A DNA stretch of 64,000 bases, taken from Cohnella sp. CFH 77786. Lineage in GTDB: Bacteria > Bacillota > Bacilli > Paenibacillales > Paenibacillaceae. The DNA is taken from assembly GCF_019400745.1 (NCBI RefSeq), contig NZ_WJIB01000026.1, positions 1 through 64,000 of the forward strand. Direction: 5' to 3'. The notes under the pieces are model-generated. The model did not search any database, had not been told where the DNA came from, and was given only the letters and a program-made list of their open reading frames with translations. The position numbers and the translations under genes are program-made. Shown in pieces: positions 8,175 through 15,417 of this stretch (positions are counted from its first letter, which is position 1; each line of letters opens with the position of its first letter).

Positions 8175-8955
8175 AACCTTGCCTCCTTCCGCCCGGCGGG
8201 AACTCCGGGGAATAGCGGCGCCATTGGAGCTTCTTCCATGAACGGAACCGCTTCCGGGCCTCGCTTTCTTGCCGCTCATGCTTCAGCAGCCGGCGTTCGG
8301 CCCGCAGCAGAAGCTTCTCCATCGTGAAGCAGACGGCGAAGTAAACGAGGGCGAGCGCCAAGTACGCTTCGAGGAAATGCTGGGTCAGCGTGGTCAGCGA
8401 CTGCGCTTTCCCGGTCATTTCCATCACGCCCAGCGTGAAAGCCAGCGACGTTTCTTTCGTCAACGCCAGCAGCAGGTTCGAGAACACGGGCAAGGCGATC
8501 GCGATGGCCTGGGGAAACACGATTCTCGTAAAGGCGCGGTATCCGGTCATCCCGACCGCGTAGGCCGCTTCCACCTGCCCCCGGTCCACCGCCGTGACGG
8601 CCGCCCGGATCATTTCGCATACGGATGCTCCGGCGTGGAGTCCGTAGGTCAGAATCACGAACACGATCACGGGGGTTTTGGAGATATCCGCGCCCGCCTG
8701 CTTGAGCAGCTCCGGCAACCCGAAGTAGAGCAAGAACAGCTGGATCAGGATGGGCGTGCCGCGGAAGAAGGAGACATACAGCCGGGAAACGCGCTGCAGG
8801 ACGGGGACGCGGTAGAGACGGGGAAGGGCGGCGAGCAAGCCGACCGCCAGCCCGAGCAGCAGCGACCCCGCCACGATCGACAGCGTCGTCCCGAGCGTCG
8901 AGAGCAGCTTCGGGATGAAATGAAAGACATAACCAATGTCGAAGGGCTGTTCCAT
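8164..8955 (-). CDS. amino-acid ABC transporter permease (TcyL type)
   Basis: About 263 residues from ATG 8955, which follows AAAGGCGG. A HisM/GlnP-fold permease with an N-terminal TSS/IAG-type membrane region, an FFRGTP motif near residue 60 and an EAA loop (EAAYAVGMTGYRAFTRIVFPQA). The C-terminus is Arg/Lys rich and longer than in its partner. With the lipoprotein at 9033 and the ATPase at 6715 it forms an importer of the polar amino acid family. In this context the likely cargo is cystine or an S-modified cysteine (inference). Confidence 0.91.
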   Translation of the reverse strand: MEQPFDIGYVFHFIPKLLSTLGTTLSIVAGSLLLGLAVGLLAALPRLYRVPVLQRVSRLYVSFFRGTPILIQLFLLYFGLPELLKQAGADISKTPVIVFVILTYGLHAGASVCEMIRAAVTAVDRGQVEAAYAVGMTGYRAFTRIVFPQAIAIALPVFSNLLLALTKETSLAFTLGVMEMTGKAQSLTTLTQHFLEAYLALALVYFAVCFTMEKLLLRAERRLLKHERQESEARKRFRSWKKLQWRRYSPEFPPGGRRQGYEA

Positions 8956-9032
8956 CCCGTATTCACCGCCTTTCCCCGGACCGGAGGGGGCGGGCAAGCC
9001 CCCTGGCCGTCCTTGTTATGGAACCGCCCATC

Positions 9033-9893
9033 CTATTTCGTGAAATCCTGGCCGAGCCACTGGGTGCTCAGTTTGCCAAGCGTGCCGTCCGCTTTGATCT
9101 CCTGGATCGCCCCGTCGATGTCGTCCGCCAGCTTCTGCGATTCGGCGTCCCCTTTGCGGAAGACGAACAGGATATCCGCTTCGCTGAGCGGTTCGCCCAC
9201 CGTCTTCAGCTTTCCTTGCGGATCGATGAGCGGGAGCACGAAATCGGCGCCCAGCGTCGCGTCCACGCGGCCGGTGGAGATTTGGCTCACCGTATCGTTC
9301 GCCGCGCCGTTCTGGTACACGATGTTGATTTTCTTCTCGTGGTCCTTGTTGTAGTTCTCGAGAATTTGGGCTTCCGCGCTGGTCGCGCTCGTCAGCACCT
9401 TCTTCCCGGCCAAGTCGTCCAGGGAATGGACGGAGTCGTTGTCCTTGGCGACGATGATCTTGTTTTTCCAGTGCGCGTAGGGCACTTTGTTGAAAAGGTA
9501 CTTCTCGGTACGCTCGGGGTTTTTCTCGAACTCATGCGCCCCGAAGTCGATTTTCTTCGTCTCCAGGCTGAGCAGGATATTGGAAAACTCCAGCGTCTGA
9601 AGTTCGAATTCGTATTGCGGCAGGCGCTTGTCGATTTCCCGGACCAGCTCGACGTCGAAGCCGGTCAGCTTGCCGTTTTCGTCCAGAAAGGCGACCTTGG
9701 GAAACTTCGTTCCCGTCCCCACGATGATTTTCTTCGCCTGCGCGGGCTTATCCGATGCAGCCGGCGCCGAATCGTTCGCGGAAGGCGCCGCGGCGTCCGC
9801 CTTGCCCCCGGATCCGCCTTCATTGTTCCCGCAGCCGGTCGCGATGACCGCCAATACAAGACTGAATGCGATGGCTAACGTTCTTTTTTTCAT
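9033..9893 (-). CDS. amino-acid ABC transporter substrate-binding lipoprotein (TcyJ/TcyK type)
   Basis: A 286-residue precursor with a lipoprotein signal: positively charged start, hydrophobic run, and lipobox ending at Cys21 (VIATGC). A Ser/Ala/Asp-rich linker follows, then an SBP_bac_3 domain from about residue 55 (KIIVGTGTKFPKVAFLDENGKLTGFDVEL). It is first in the import operon, with ribosome site GGAGGAGAAGAG. It should bind the imported compound outside the membrane. Ligand identity (cystine, S-substituted cysteine) comes from the neighbours only. Confidence 0.92.
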   Translation of the reverse strand: MKKRTLAIAFSLVLAVIATGCGNNEGGSGGKADAAAPSANDSAPAASDKPAQAKKIIVGTGTKFPKVAFLDENGKLTGFDVELVREIDKRLPQYEFELQTLEFSNILLSLETKKIDFGAHEFEKNPERTEKYLFNKVPYAHWKNKIIVAKDNDSVHSLDDLAGKKVLTSATSAEAQILENYNKDHEKKINIVYQNGAANDTVSQISTGRVDATLGADFVLPLIDPQGKLKTVGEPLSEADILFVFRKGDAESQKLADDIDGAIQEIKADGTLGKLSTQWLGQDFTK

Positions 9894-10001
9894 GTGCTCT
9901 TCTCCTCCGGTTCCCTCTTCGGTCGATTAAACTCATAATTCCGACCCGATTAGTTAGTTTTATTTCTGTTGTTTCACTTTACCATCCACGTTCCTCGAAG
10001 G

Positions 10002-10044
10002 CTAATAGAGATATTCGATACAGCGATTCAACAATCCGATTGAA
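10002..10044 (-). promoter_or_regulatory. candidate promoter and LysR-type dyad of the sulfur operon
   Basis: On the minus strand a -35-like TTGAAT (10026-10031) and a -10-like TATTAG (10002-10007) are 18 bases apart, about 110 bases before the binding-protein start. A perfect dyad TTCAA-N8-TTGAA (10027-10044) overlaps and extends upstream of the -35, where a LysR activator would bind. The match to promoter consensus is only moderate. Confidence 0.4.
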
Positions 10045-10177
10045 GTGTAGCACCGCCGTTATTCGGCCGAAGGCCAGCGCGAGCGCCGGATAGCGGAACC
10101 GGGTTCCGTTGTTTCGGCGGGTTCCCGCACTGCAGGCAATGTAGCGTTCTGCGAGGACTTTTTCGGCGAACGCAAAA

Positions 10178-10210
10178 AGGACCTTACTTTTCCGCGAAAA
10201 GTAAGGTCCT
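10178..10210 (-). terminator. rho-independent terminator after the LysR/FMN-reductase genes
   Basis: Perfect 14-bp stem (arms 10178-10191 and 10197-10210) with a 5-base loop, followed on the minus strand by TTTTT. It separates the regulator/reductase unit from the import/monooxygenase unit. A second arm, GCGAGGAC at 10151-10158, could pair with GTCCTCGC at 10206-10213 instead. Confidence 0.85.
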
Positions 10211-10298
10211 CGCTGGATCCCATCCACCCAGTCTATCCCGTCCCCTCGGATTGCCCAGCCGACAAGGCTATCCCATCCGCTCCGATGATTACCGCCGA

Positions 10299-10868
10299 TC
10301 AGGAAACGCCGGCCGGCTGCTGCCGCTTCCGAAACTCCAGCCACCGGAGCTCCTCTGCAAACTCGTCCGCGGCGCGTTCAAGCCGGGTCTGCAGCTCCTC
10401 CGACAGCGAGAAGCCGCCGTTCTCCCGCTTCTCCACCCATTGGTCGACGGCGTACACGCCTCCGAGCACATGCCGGCCCCCGAGCGCCGAAATGACCGGC
10501 TTCAAGGCGTACTCCACGCTGAGCAGATGGGCGATCGTCCCTCCGATGAACAGCGGCAGCGTGATTTTGCCCTGCAGGCCGGTTTGCGGCAGCAAGTCCA
10601 GGAATGCTTTCAGCAAACCGGAATAAGAAGCCTTGTAAACCGGACCTGCGATCACGACGCCATCCGCCTGTTCGACCGCGGCAATCGCCCGCAAGAGCGC
10701 CGCGTCCTTGAAGTCGGCTTGCAGCAGCGCTTGCGCCGGCAGCTCCGCGGCCCGGATCGTCTCGATCCCGAACCCCGCCGCGCTCCATTTGTTCTCCACG
10801 TACCCGATGATGCCGTTCAGCCGGGAGCCCGGATTCGGACTTCCCGCGATGACCGCGATTCGGCTCAT
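10299..10868 (-). CDS. NAD(P)H-dependent FMN reductase (SsuE-like)
   Basis: A 189-residue flavodoxin-fold reductase. The phosphate-binding motif AGSPNPGSRLNGI is at residues 8-20, and GPVYKASYSGLLKAFLDLLP near 82-101 is typical of SsuE/MsuE. It should supply free FMNH2 to the two LLM monooxygenases of the locus, as SsuE does for SsuD. It lies 30 bases after the LysR gene on the same strand, so the two are probably cotranscribed, and it is followed by a strong terminator. The symbol is left blank because its partner is not SsuD. Confidence 0.88.
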   Translation of the reverse strand: MSRIAVIAGSPNPGSRLNGIIGYVENKWSAAGFGIETIRAAELPAQALLQADFKDAALLRAIAAVEQADGVVIAGPVYKASYSGLLKAFLDLLPQTGLQGKITLPLFIGGTIAHLLSVEYALKPVISALGGRHVLGGVYAVDQWVEKRENGGFSLSEELQTRLERAADEFAEELRWLEFRKRQQPAGVS

Positions 10869-10898
10869 TTTCCATACCTCCGTCTTCTGATCTCGCTC

Positions 10899-11801
10899 TT
10901 AACTTGCCGTTACGGCCTTCTTCTCCGACCGAAACGCCTTGCCAGCCTCCAGGATCGTCTCGATGAACGGGACGTGCTCCCCATATTGGGAAATGACGTT
11001 CGTCTGAAGCGCGATGCCTTCCGTTTCCGGCAAAGGCACGGCGAACAGCTTCTCCTCCGCGACTTCCCTTCTGACGCTCAATCCCGGGAGAAACCCGATC
11101 CCCACCTTTTGCAGGACCAGCTTTTTGGCCATTTCCGAGTTGTCGGTCTGGATCTGGATGTTGGGAGGCTGCTCCAAACTTTCGAAAATCCGGTGGATCC
11201 GCAGCCAGTCCAGCGCCCCGCATTCGAAGAACACGAGGGGCTGCTCCGCGATCTTCTCCACCGTTACGCGTTCTCCTCCCAGGAAAGGATGTCCTTCATA
11301 CGCGTAAAGCCGGATCGGATCCTCGTAAAATTTGATCGACTGCAGGTGCGGATGGTTGACGTTGCGGACGAAGCCGATATCCACTTCCTTGTTCAACGCC
11401 TTGTTTACAATATCGTCCGTCGTGCCCGTGACGAATTTATAGTGGATGTCCGGATAATTCCGCTTCAGACGGGGGAGCAGCTCCGGGATGATGTAGTTGG
11501 ATACCGACACCGTGCAGCCGATCTTGAGTTCCGAGGGAAGCGAGTTTTTCCGGTTGATGTGGAGCTTGCCCTTCCGGTAGGTCAGGATGATCTGCTGGGC
11601 GTAAGGCAAAAACCGTTTTCCCTCCTCCGTGACCTGGATCTGCTTGCCCATCCGGTCGAACAGCCTGCAGTCGAGCTCCCGTTCGAGCGATTGGATCCGC
11701 GCGGTGACGGAGGGCTGGGACAAGTACAAAGCCTCGGCCGCTTTGTTAAAGCTGCCGTAATGGATCACGTACACGAAGGCCTCGATATTTTCGATATTCA
11801 C
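10899..11801 (-). CDS. LysR-family transcriptional regulator (YtlI/AscR-like role)
   Basis: GTG start at 11801 behind GGAGGGGTGGGAG gives 300 residues, the normal LysR length; the longer open frame upstream lacks family similarity. A winged-helix HTH lies at about residues 1-60 (AAEALYLSQPSVTARIQSLE), followed by the LysR_substrate effector domain. In B. subtilis the LysR protein YtlI (AscR) activates the equivalent S-cysteine operon. Here the regulator is upstream on the same strand, with the reductase gene between it and its likely target promoter near 10002-10044. Confidence 0.9.
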   Translation of the reverse strand: MNIENIEAFVYVIHYGSFNKAAEALYLSQPSVTARIQSLERELDCRLFDRMGKQIQVTEEGKRFLPYAQQIILTYRKGKLHINRKNSLPSELKIGCTVSVSNYIIPELLPRLKRNYPDIHYKFVTGTTDDIVNKALNKEVDIGFVRNVNHPHLQSIKFYEDPIRLYAYEGHPFLGGERVTVEKIAEQPLVFFECGALDWLRIHRIFESLEQPPNIQIQTDNSEMAKKLVLQKVGIGFLPGLSVRREVAEEKLFAVPLPETEGIALQTNVISQYGEHVPFIETILEAGKAFRSEKKAVTAS

Positions 11802-11940
11802 CTCCCACCCCTCCTTCAAACCATAATATTTTACTTTTCCAATAAAATAACTCGGAATTAATCGTTTGTAAAGCACCTTCTGCAAGAAAAGATTTGCCGC
11901 GGCCGAGATCCTCCCCCCGTCTGACGCGGACAACAACAAA

Positions 11941-11966
11941 CATCCCCGGCCGCCAAGCCGAGGATG
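11941..11966 (-). terminator. terminator of sugar ABC operon 1
   Basis: Stem CATCC-CGGC / GCCG-GGATG with one mismatch and a 6-base loop, followed on the minus strand by TTTGTTGTTG. It lies about 40 bases past the permease stop at 12009. Confidence 0.65.
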
Positions 11967-12008
11967 CACGATACTTATCCGAACTTTATACCATCCGATC
12001 TCCGCCGT

Positions 12009-12854
12009 TCACCCTTTGACCGCGGATCCGACCGTCAACGCGCTTTCCACCTTTTCGCTGAAAAACACATACAGCAGCACGGTCGGCAAGCTGGCCATCG
12101 TCATGACCGCGCCCATCGCTCCCCAGTCCGTCGTAAACTGTCCTTGGAAGAACAGCAGCCCGAGCGGCAGCGTCTTCAGCTCCTCCTTGGAGATCAGGAT
12201 CAAGGCGAGCGGAAATTCGTTCCATGCCGACAGGAAGACGAAGATGATCATCGTCGCGATGGCCGGCCGCACGATCGGAAGCATAATGCTCCAGAACGTC
12301 CGGTAGATGCTCGCGCCGTCCATGCAGGCCGATTCTTCCAATTCGAACGGAATCGTGCGGAAAAATCCGTAAAATACCAGCGTCGCAAACGAAAGATTAA
12401 ACGCGATGTACGGAACGATCAGCGACAGAAGAGAGTTCGCCAGGTGGATGTCCCGCATGAGCACGGCGAGCGGAAGCAGGATCACTTGGACCGGAATGAA
12501 CAATCCGACGACCATGTACATGCGGGCCGTCTCGCGAAACCGCCAGCGCATGCGGGCGGCCGCGTAGGCAAACATGACCGACAGCACGATCGCCCCCGCC
12601 ACGGTAGCCGCCGATACGAGCACGCTGTTCAGGAAATAGACGGGAACCTGAAAGCTGTGCCAGGCCGTCGAGTAGTTCTCGAACCGCGGCGACAGAGGAG
12701 GTCCGAACGGGTTGGTGACGAAGATCTCGTTATTGTCTTTAAGCGAATAGAAGACCATCCACAGCAAGGGATAAACGGATAAGACCGCGTAGATCCACAT
12801 GAGCAGTTGGGACAACGGCGCCTGCCTTCTCAGGCGGATCATCCAGGTATGCAT
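12009..12854 (-). CDS. carbohydrate ABC transporter permease, MalG/CUT1 type
   Basis: A 281-residue inner permease with six predicted membrane segments. The EAA motif near residue 185 (EESACMDGASIYRTFWSIMLPIVRP) contacts the shared ATPase, and the protein ends VGSAVKG as CUT1 MalG homologues do. The start follows AGGAGG 8 bases upstream. It is the last gene of an importer encoded by 13918 (binding protein), 12909 (partner permease) and this gene. No ATPase gene is nearby, so an MsmX/MsiK-type shared ATPase is probably used. Confidence 0.93.
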   Translation of the reverse strand: MHTWMIRLRRQAPLSQLLMWIYAVLSVYPLLWMVFYSLKDNNEIFVTNPFGPPLSPRFENYSTAWHSFQVPVYFLNSVLVSAATVAGAIVLSVMFAYAAARMRWRFRETARMYMVVGLFIPVQVILLPLAVLMRDIHLANSLLSLIVPYIAFNLSFATLVFYGFFRTIPFELEESACMDGASIYRTFWSIMLPIVRPAIATMIIFVFLSAWNEFPLALILISKEELKTLPLGLLFFQGQFTTDWGAMGAVMTMASLPTVLLYVFFSEKVESALTVGSAVKG

Positions 12855-12908
12855 GCCGCTAACCTCCTGACATCAGGATCTTTGAGCAGAGCTCAAAGTC
12901 ACTCCGCA

Positions 12909-13790
12909 TTAATAGACGATCCGGTCGCGCGCGACGAGCCGGTTAATGAGCAGCGTAACGATCAGGCATTCGATGACGAGCACGACCGCCGACGCGCTTC
13001 CGTAGCCGAATTCGTTGATCCGGAAGGCGGAACGGTACATCAGGTAAGTCAGCGTATACGTCGAGGTACCCGGACCTCCGCCCGTCATGATGAACATTTG
13101 GGCGAAAGCGCTGAGTCCCCCGGTAACCGCCAGCACGAGGCAGAAGCGGTAGGTTTCCCGCAGCAAAGGAACGGTGATCAGCCAGTGCGCCTTCCATTTG
13201 CTCGCCCCGTCGATCCGCGCCGCCTCGAGAAAATGCTCCGGGATCGATTTCACCGCCGCGAACAGCAAGGCGAAATGGTAGCCCATGAAATGCCAGGCGT
13301 TCACCATGGCGATCGCGTAAATCGCTTTGTCCGGGTCGCTCAGCCAGTCTTGCCGGTAGGACATGCCGAAAGCCTGGAACAGCCGGTTCAGCAGCCCGTA
13401 TTCCCCGTTGTAGACGGCCATCCATAATTGGCAGACGACCGTCACCGACAGCACGACGGGAATGAAGAAGCTGATACGGAGCCATTTGCGGCCTTTCACG
13501 TAGGCGTCCGCCACGCCGAACGCCAGCAGCGTTCCGACGCCGATCTGGAACACGGCGATGATGACCGCGAAGATGAGCCCGTTGTAGACGGACGTCCGGA
13601 ACAATTCGTCCTGGAACAGCTCCTTATAGTTGTCGAGAAAGAGGAAGGTTCCCGGATTCAGTCCGTCCCACTGGAACAGGCTCCGGTACAGCGTCTGCAG
13701 AAGCGGCCAGAAGACGATGACCGAGTACAGAAGCAAGGCCGGGAGGATGAAAACGGCGACCGCCGCCCGATTGCCGAGAAATTTGTTCAT
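12909..13790 (-). CDS. carbohydrate ABC transporter permease, MalF/CUT1 type
   Basis: About 293 residues from ATG 13790 (AGGGAAG just upstream). The family start NRAAVAVFILPALLLYSVIVFWPLL is recognised, six membrane segments are expected, and the EAA loop near residue 190 reads EAARIDGASKWKAHWLITVPLL. It forms a heterodimer with the MalG-type permease 54 bases downstream. Expression of the operon is probably controlled by the YesM/YesN pair at 15418-18833. Confidence 0.92.
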   Translation of the reverse strand: MNKFLGNRAAVAVFILPALLLYSVIVFWPLLQTLYRSLFQWDGLNPGTFLFLDNYKELFQDELFRTSVYNGLIFAVIIAVFQIGVGTLLAFGVADAYVKGRKWLRISFFIPVVLSVTVVCQLWMAVYNGEYGLLNRLFQAFGMSYRQDWLSDPDKAIYAIAMVNAWHFMGYHFALLFAAVKSIPEHFLEAARIDGASKWKAHWLITVPLLRETYRFCLVLAVTGGLSAFAQMFIMTGGGPGTSTYTLTYLMYRSAFRINEFGYGSASAVVLVIECLIVTLLINRLVARDRIVY

Positions 13791-13867
13791 AACGCTCTTC
13801 CCTTCTGTTCCTCCAAGTAAAAACGACTTCGTCGTCCTCTTAGAGAACCGTATCGCCCCGGAAAGCA

Positions 13868-13895
13868 CTCACACCGCGCAAGCACGCGGTGTGAG
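13868..13895 (-). promoter_or_regulatory. intercistronic stem-loop after the binding-protein gene
   Basis: Perfect 11-bp stem CTCACACCGCG / CGCGGTGTGAG with a 6-base loop and no U-tract on either side. Hairpins of this kind after binding-protein genes usually protect the upstream message from 3' decay and raise binding-protein level over permease. Confidence 0.6.
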
Positions 13896-13917
13896 CCTTA
13901 CCGGCGGGCCGGTTTCC

Positions 13918-15270
13918 TTATTGCCCGATCGCCTTGTCGACTTCTTTGACGAACTGCTCCGCGGAAGTTCCGGCCAGGAGCGATTGCGACGCGTCTTCGA
14001 TCGCCGCTTTGAATTTCGGGTTCGACAATCCCCAGGCGAACGCGGTCGATTTCATGTCCGGGATCACCTTCGCCAGCTCCTGCATCATCGGCGGATATTG
14101 CTTGACGATCGGTTTATCCACCTTCGTGGCCACGATCGGCGTTCCGCGCTCCGTGTACTTGAACTCGGCATACTTGCGGGACATGAACGCCGCGACCTGA
14201 GCCGCCAGCTCCACATGCTCGCTCTTCGGGTTGACCGCGTAGCCCCCGGGGCCGCCGCCGCCGCTGAATACCAGCTTCGAGGATTCATAGCCGGCGGCAT
14301 CCATCCCCGGATAGAACATCCAGGCTACTTTGTCGCCAAGCGCTTTGGTGGACGCTTCGATTTCCCATTGGCCGTTCAGGAACATCGCCGCTTTGCCTTC
14401 ATAGAACAGCGCTGCCGCCTGGTCGTAGTTCATGTTGGTCGCGCCTTTGGCCAGCAGGCCCGCTTTAACCAGCTCGGCAAGCTTCTCGGCAGCGGTTTTG
14501 TAGGCGGGATCGCTTGCCTTCGCCTGCCCTTTGTCCAGCTTCGTGATGCCCGCCGGATCGAGACGGGACGCGAACACGTCGTACAACGCGACATCCGGCC
14601 ATTTTTCCTTGGCGAACATGGAGAGCGGAATGATGCCGTTCTTCTTGAACGTTTCGACCGCCGTTTTCCACTCGTCGAAGGTGGTCGGCACTTTGACGCC
14701 GAACTTCTCGAACAGCTCTTTGTTGTAGTAGAGAAGGATCATTTCGTTGCCTGCGTACGGGAACGCGTAGATATGGCCGTCATCCGTCACCAGCGTATTC
14801 ATCGCGCTCGGCTGCATCGCGTCCTTGAAGCCGAATTTGTCCGCGTATTCGTCAAGCTGCTGAATATTGCCGGATTGCTTGAACGTATTGATGATATCCA
14901 AACCCGCCTGGTAAATGTCCGGCAGATTGCCCGTCGCGGCGTACGTCTTCAGCTTCTGGCCGTCGTCCTGTGCCTGGATGTCCAGCTCCAGCTCGACGTT
15001 CGGCATTTCTTTCTTCAGCTCGGCCACCGCGTAGTCGTAAGGCAATTTGGTGTCTTCATCGGCGTACTGGGCGTAAATCCTCAGCTTGACCTTCTCCGCG
15101 CTTGCCGATGCACTCGGCGAAGCGGCTGCGCTCGATTCGCTGCCGCTCGGGGATGCCGAACCGGCCGAAGGAGAAGCGTTGCTGCCGTTTGTGGAACCGG
15201 ATCCGCCGCATGCGGCCGCCGTAAAGGCAAGCAAAGCGATGAGCAGGATCGCTCCCGTTTTTCTGATCAT
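13918..15270 (-). CDS. extracellular sugar-binding lipoprotein, SBP family 1
   Basis: A 450-residue precursor with lipobox Cys21 (FTAAAC), then a Ser/Gly/Ala linker to about residue 55 and an SBP_bac_1 domain. It is the ligand-binding component of CUT1 importer 1; the sugar cannot be read from sequence. It is first in the transcription unit, with a TATAAT box 46 bases upstream and a GGGAGG ribosome site. The gene order kinase, AraC regulator, binding protein, permease, permease is the usual Paenibacillus arrangement for oligosaccharide uptake. Confidence 0.92.
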   Translation of the reverse strand: MIRKTGAILLIALLAFTAAACGGSGSTNGSNASPSAGSASPSGSESSAAASPSASASAEKVKLRIYAQYADEDTKLPYDYAVAELKKEMPNVELELDIQAQDDGQKLKTYAATGNLPDIYQAGLDIINTFKQSGNIQQLDEYADKFGFKDAMQPSAMNTLVTDDGHIYAFPYAGNEMILLYYNKELFEKFGVKVPTTFDEWKTAVETFKKNGIIPLSMFAKEKWPDVALYDVFASRLDPAGITKLDKGQAKASDPAYKTAAEKLAELVKAGLLAKGATNMNYDQAAALFYEGKAAMFLNGQWEIEASTKALGDKVAWMFYPGMDAAGYESSKLVFSGGGGPGGYAVNPKSEHVELAAQVAAFMSRKYAEFKYTERGTPIVATKVDKPIVKQYPPMMQELAKVIPDMKSTAFAWGLSNPKFKAAIEDASQSLLAGTSAEQFVKEVDKAIGQ

Positions 15271-15315
15271 CTCGTGGACCTCCCGCTTGAAACTTCTGAT
15301 TGGCTTACGAGGTTC

Positions 15316-15344
15316 ATTATAAGAAACGGTTCCGCCGAGAGTAA
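15316..15344 (-). promoter_or_regulatory. promoter of sugar ABC operon 1
   Basis: On the minus strand a perfect -10 TATAAT (15316-15321) lies 17 bases from a weak -35 TTACTC (15339-15344). A weak -35 is what one expects for a promoter activated by the adjacent AraC-type regulator. Confidence 0.6.
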
Positions 15345-15417
15345 TGGAAAAACCGATTGTGATTTGTACTTTCCGCTTGAGTTCGCTTCAGAACGCTTCC
15401 GTTCGATTCGGGCCTCC

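Noticed and set aside
9894..10298. SAM (S-box) or T-box leader before the sulfur operon
   Set aside because: The conserved core motifs of these leaders are absent; only a promoter-like stretch, a LysR-type dyad and a terminator for the upstream genes are seen.
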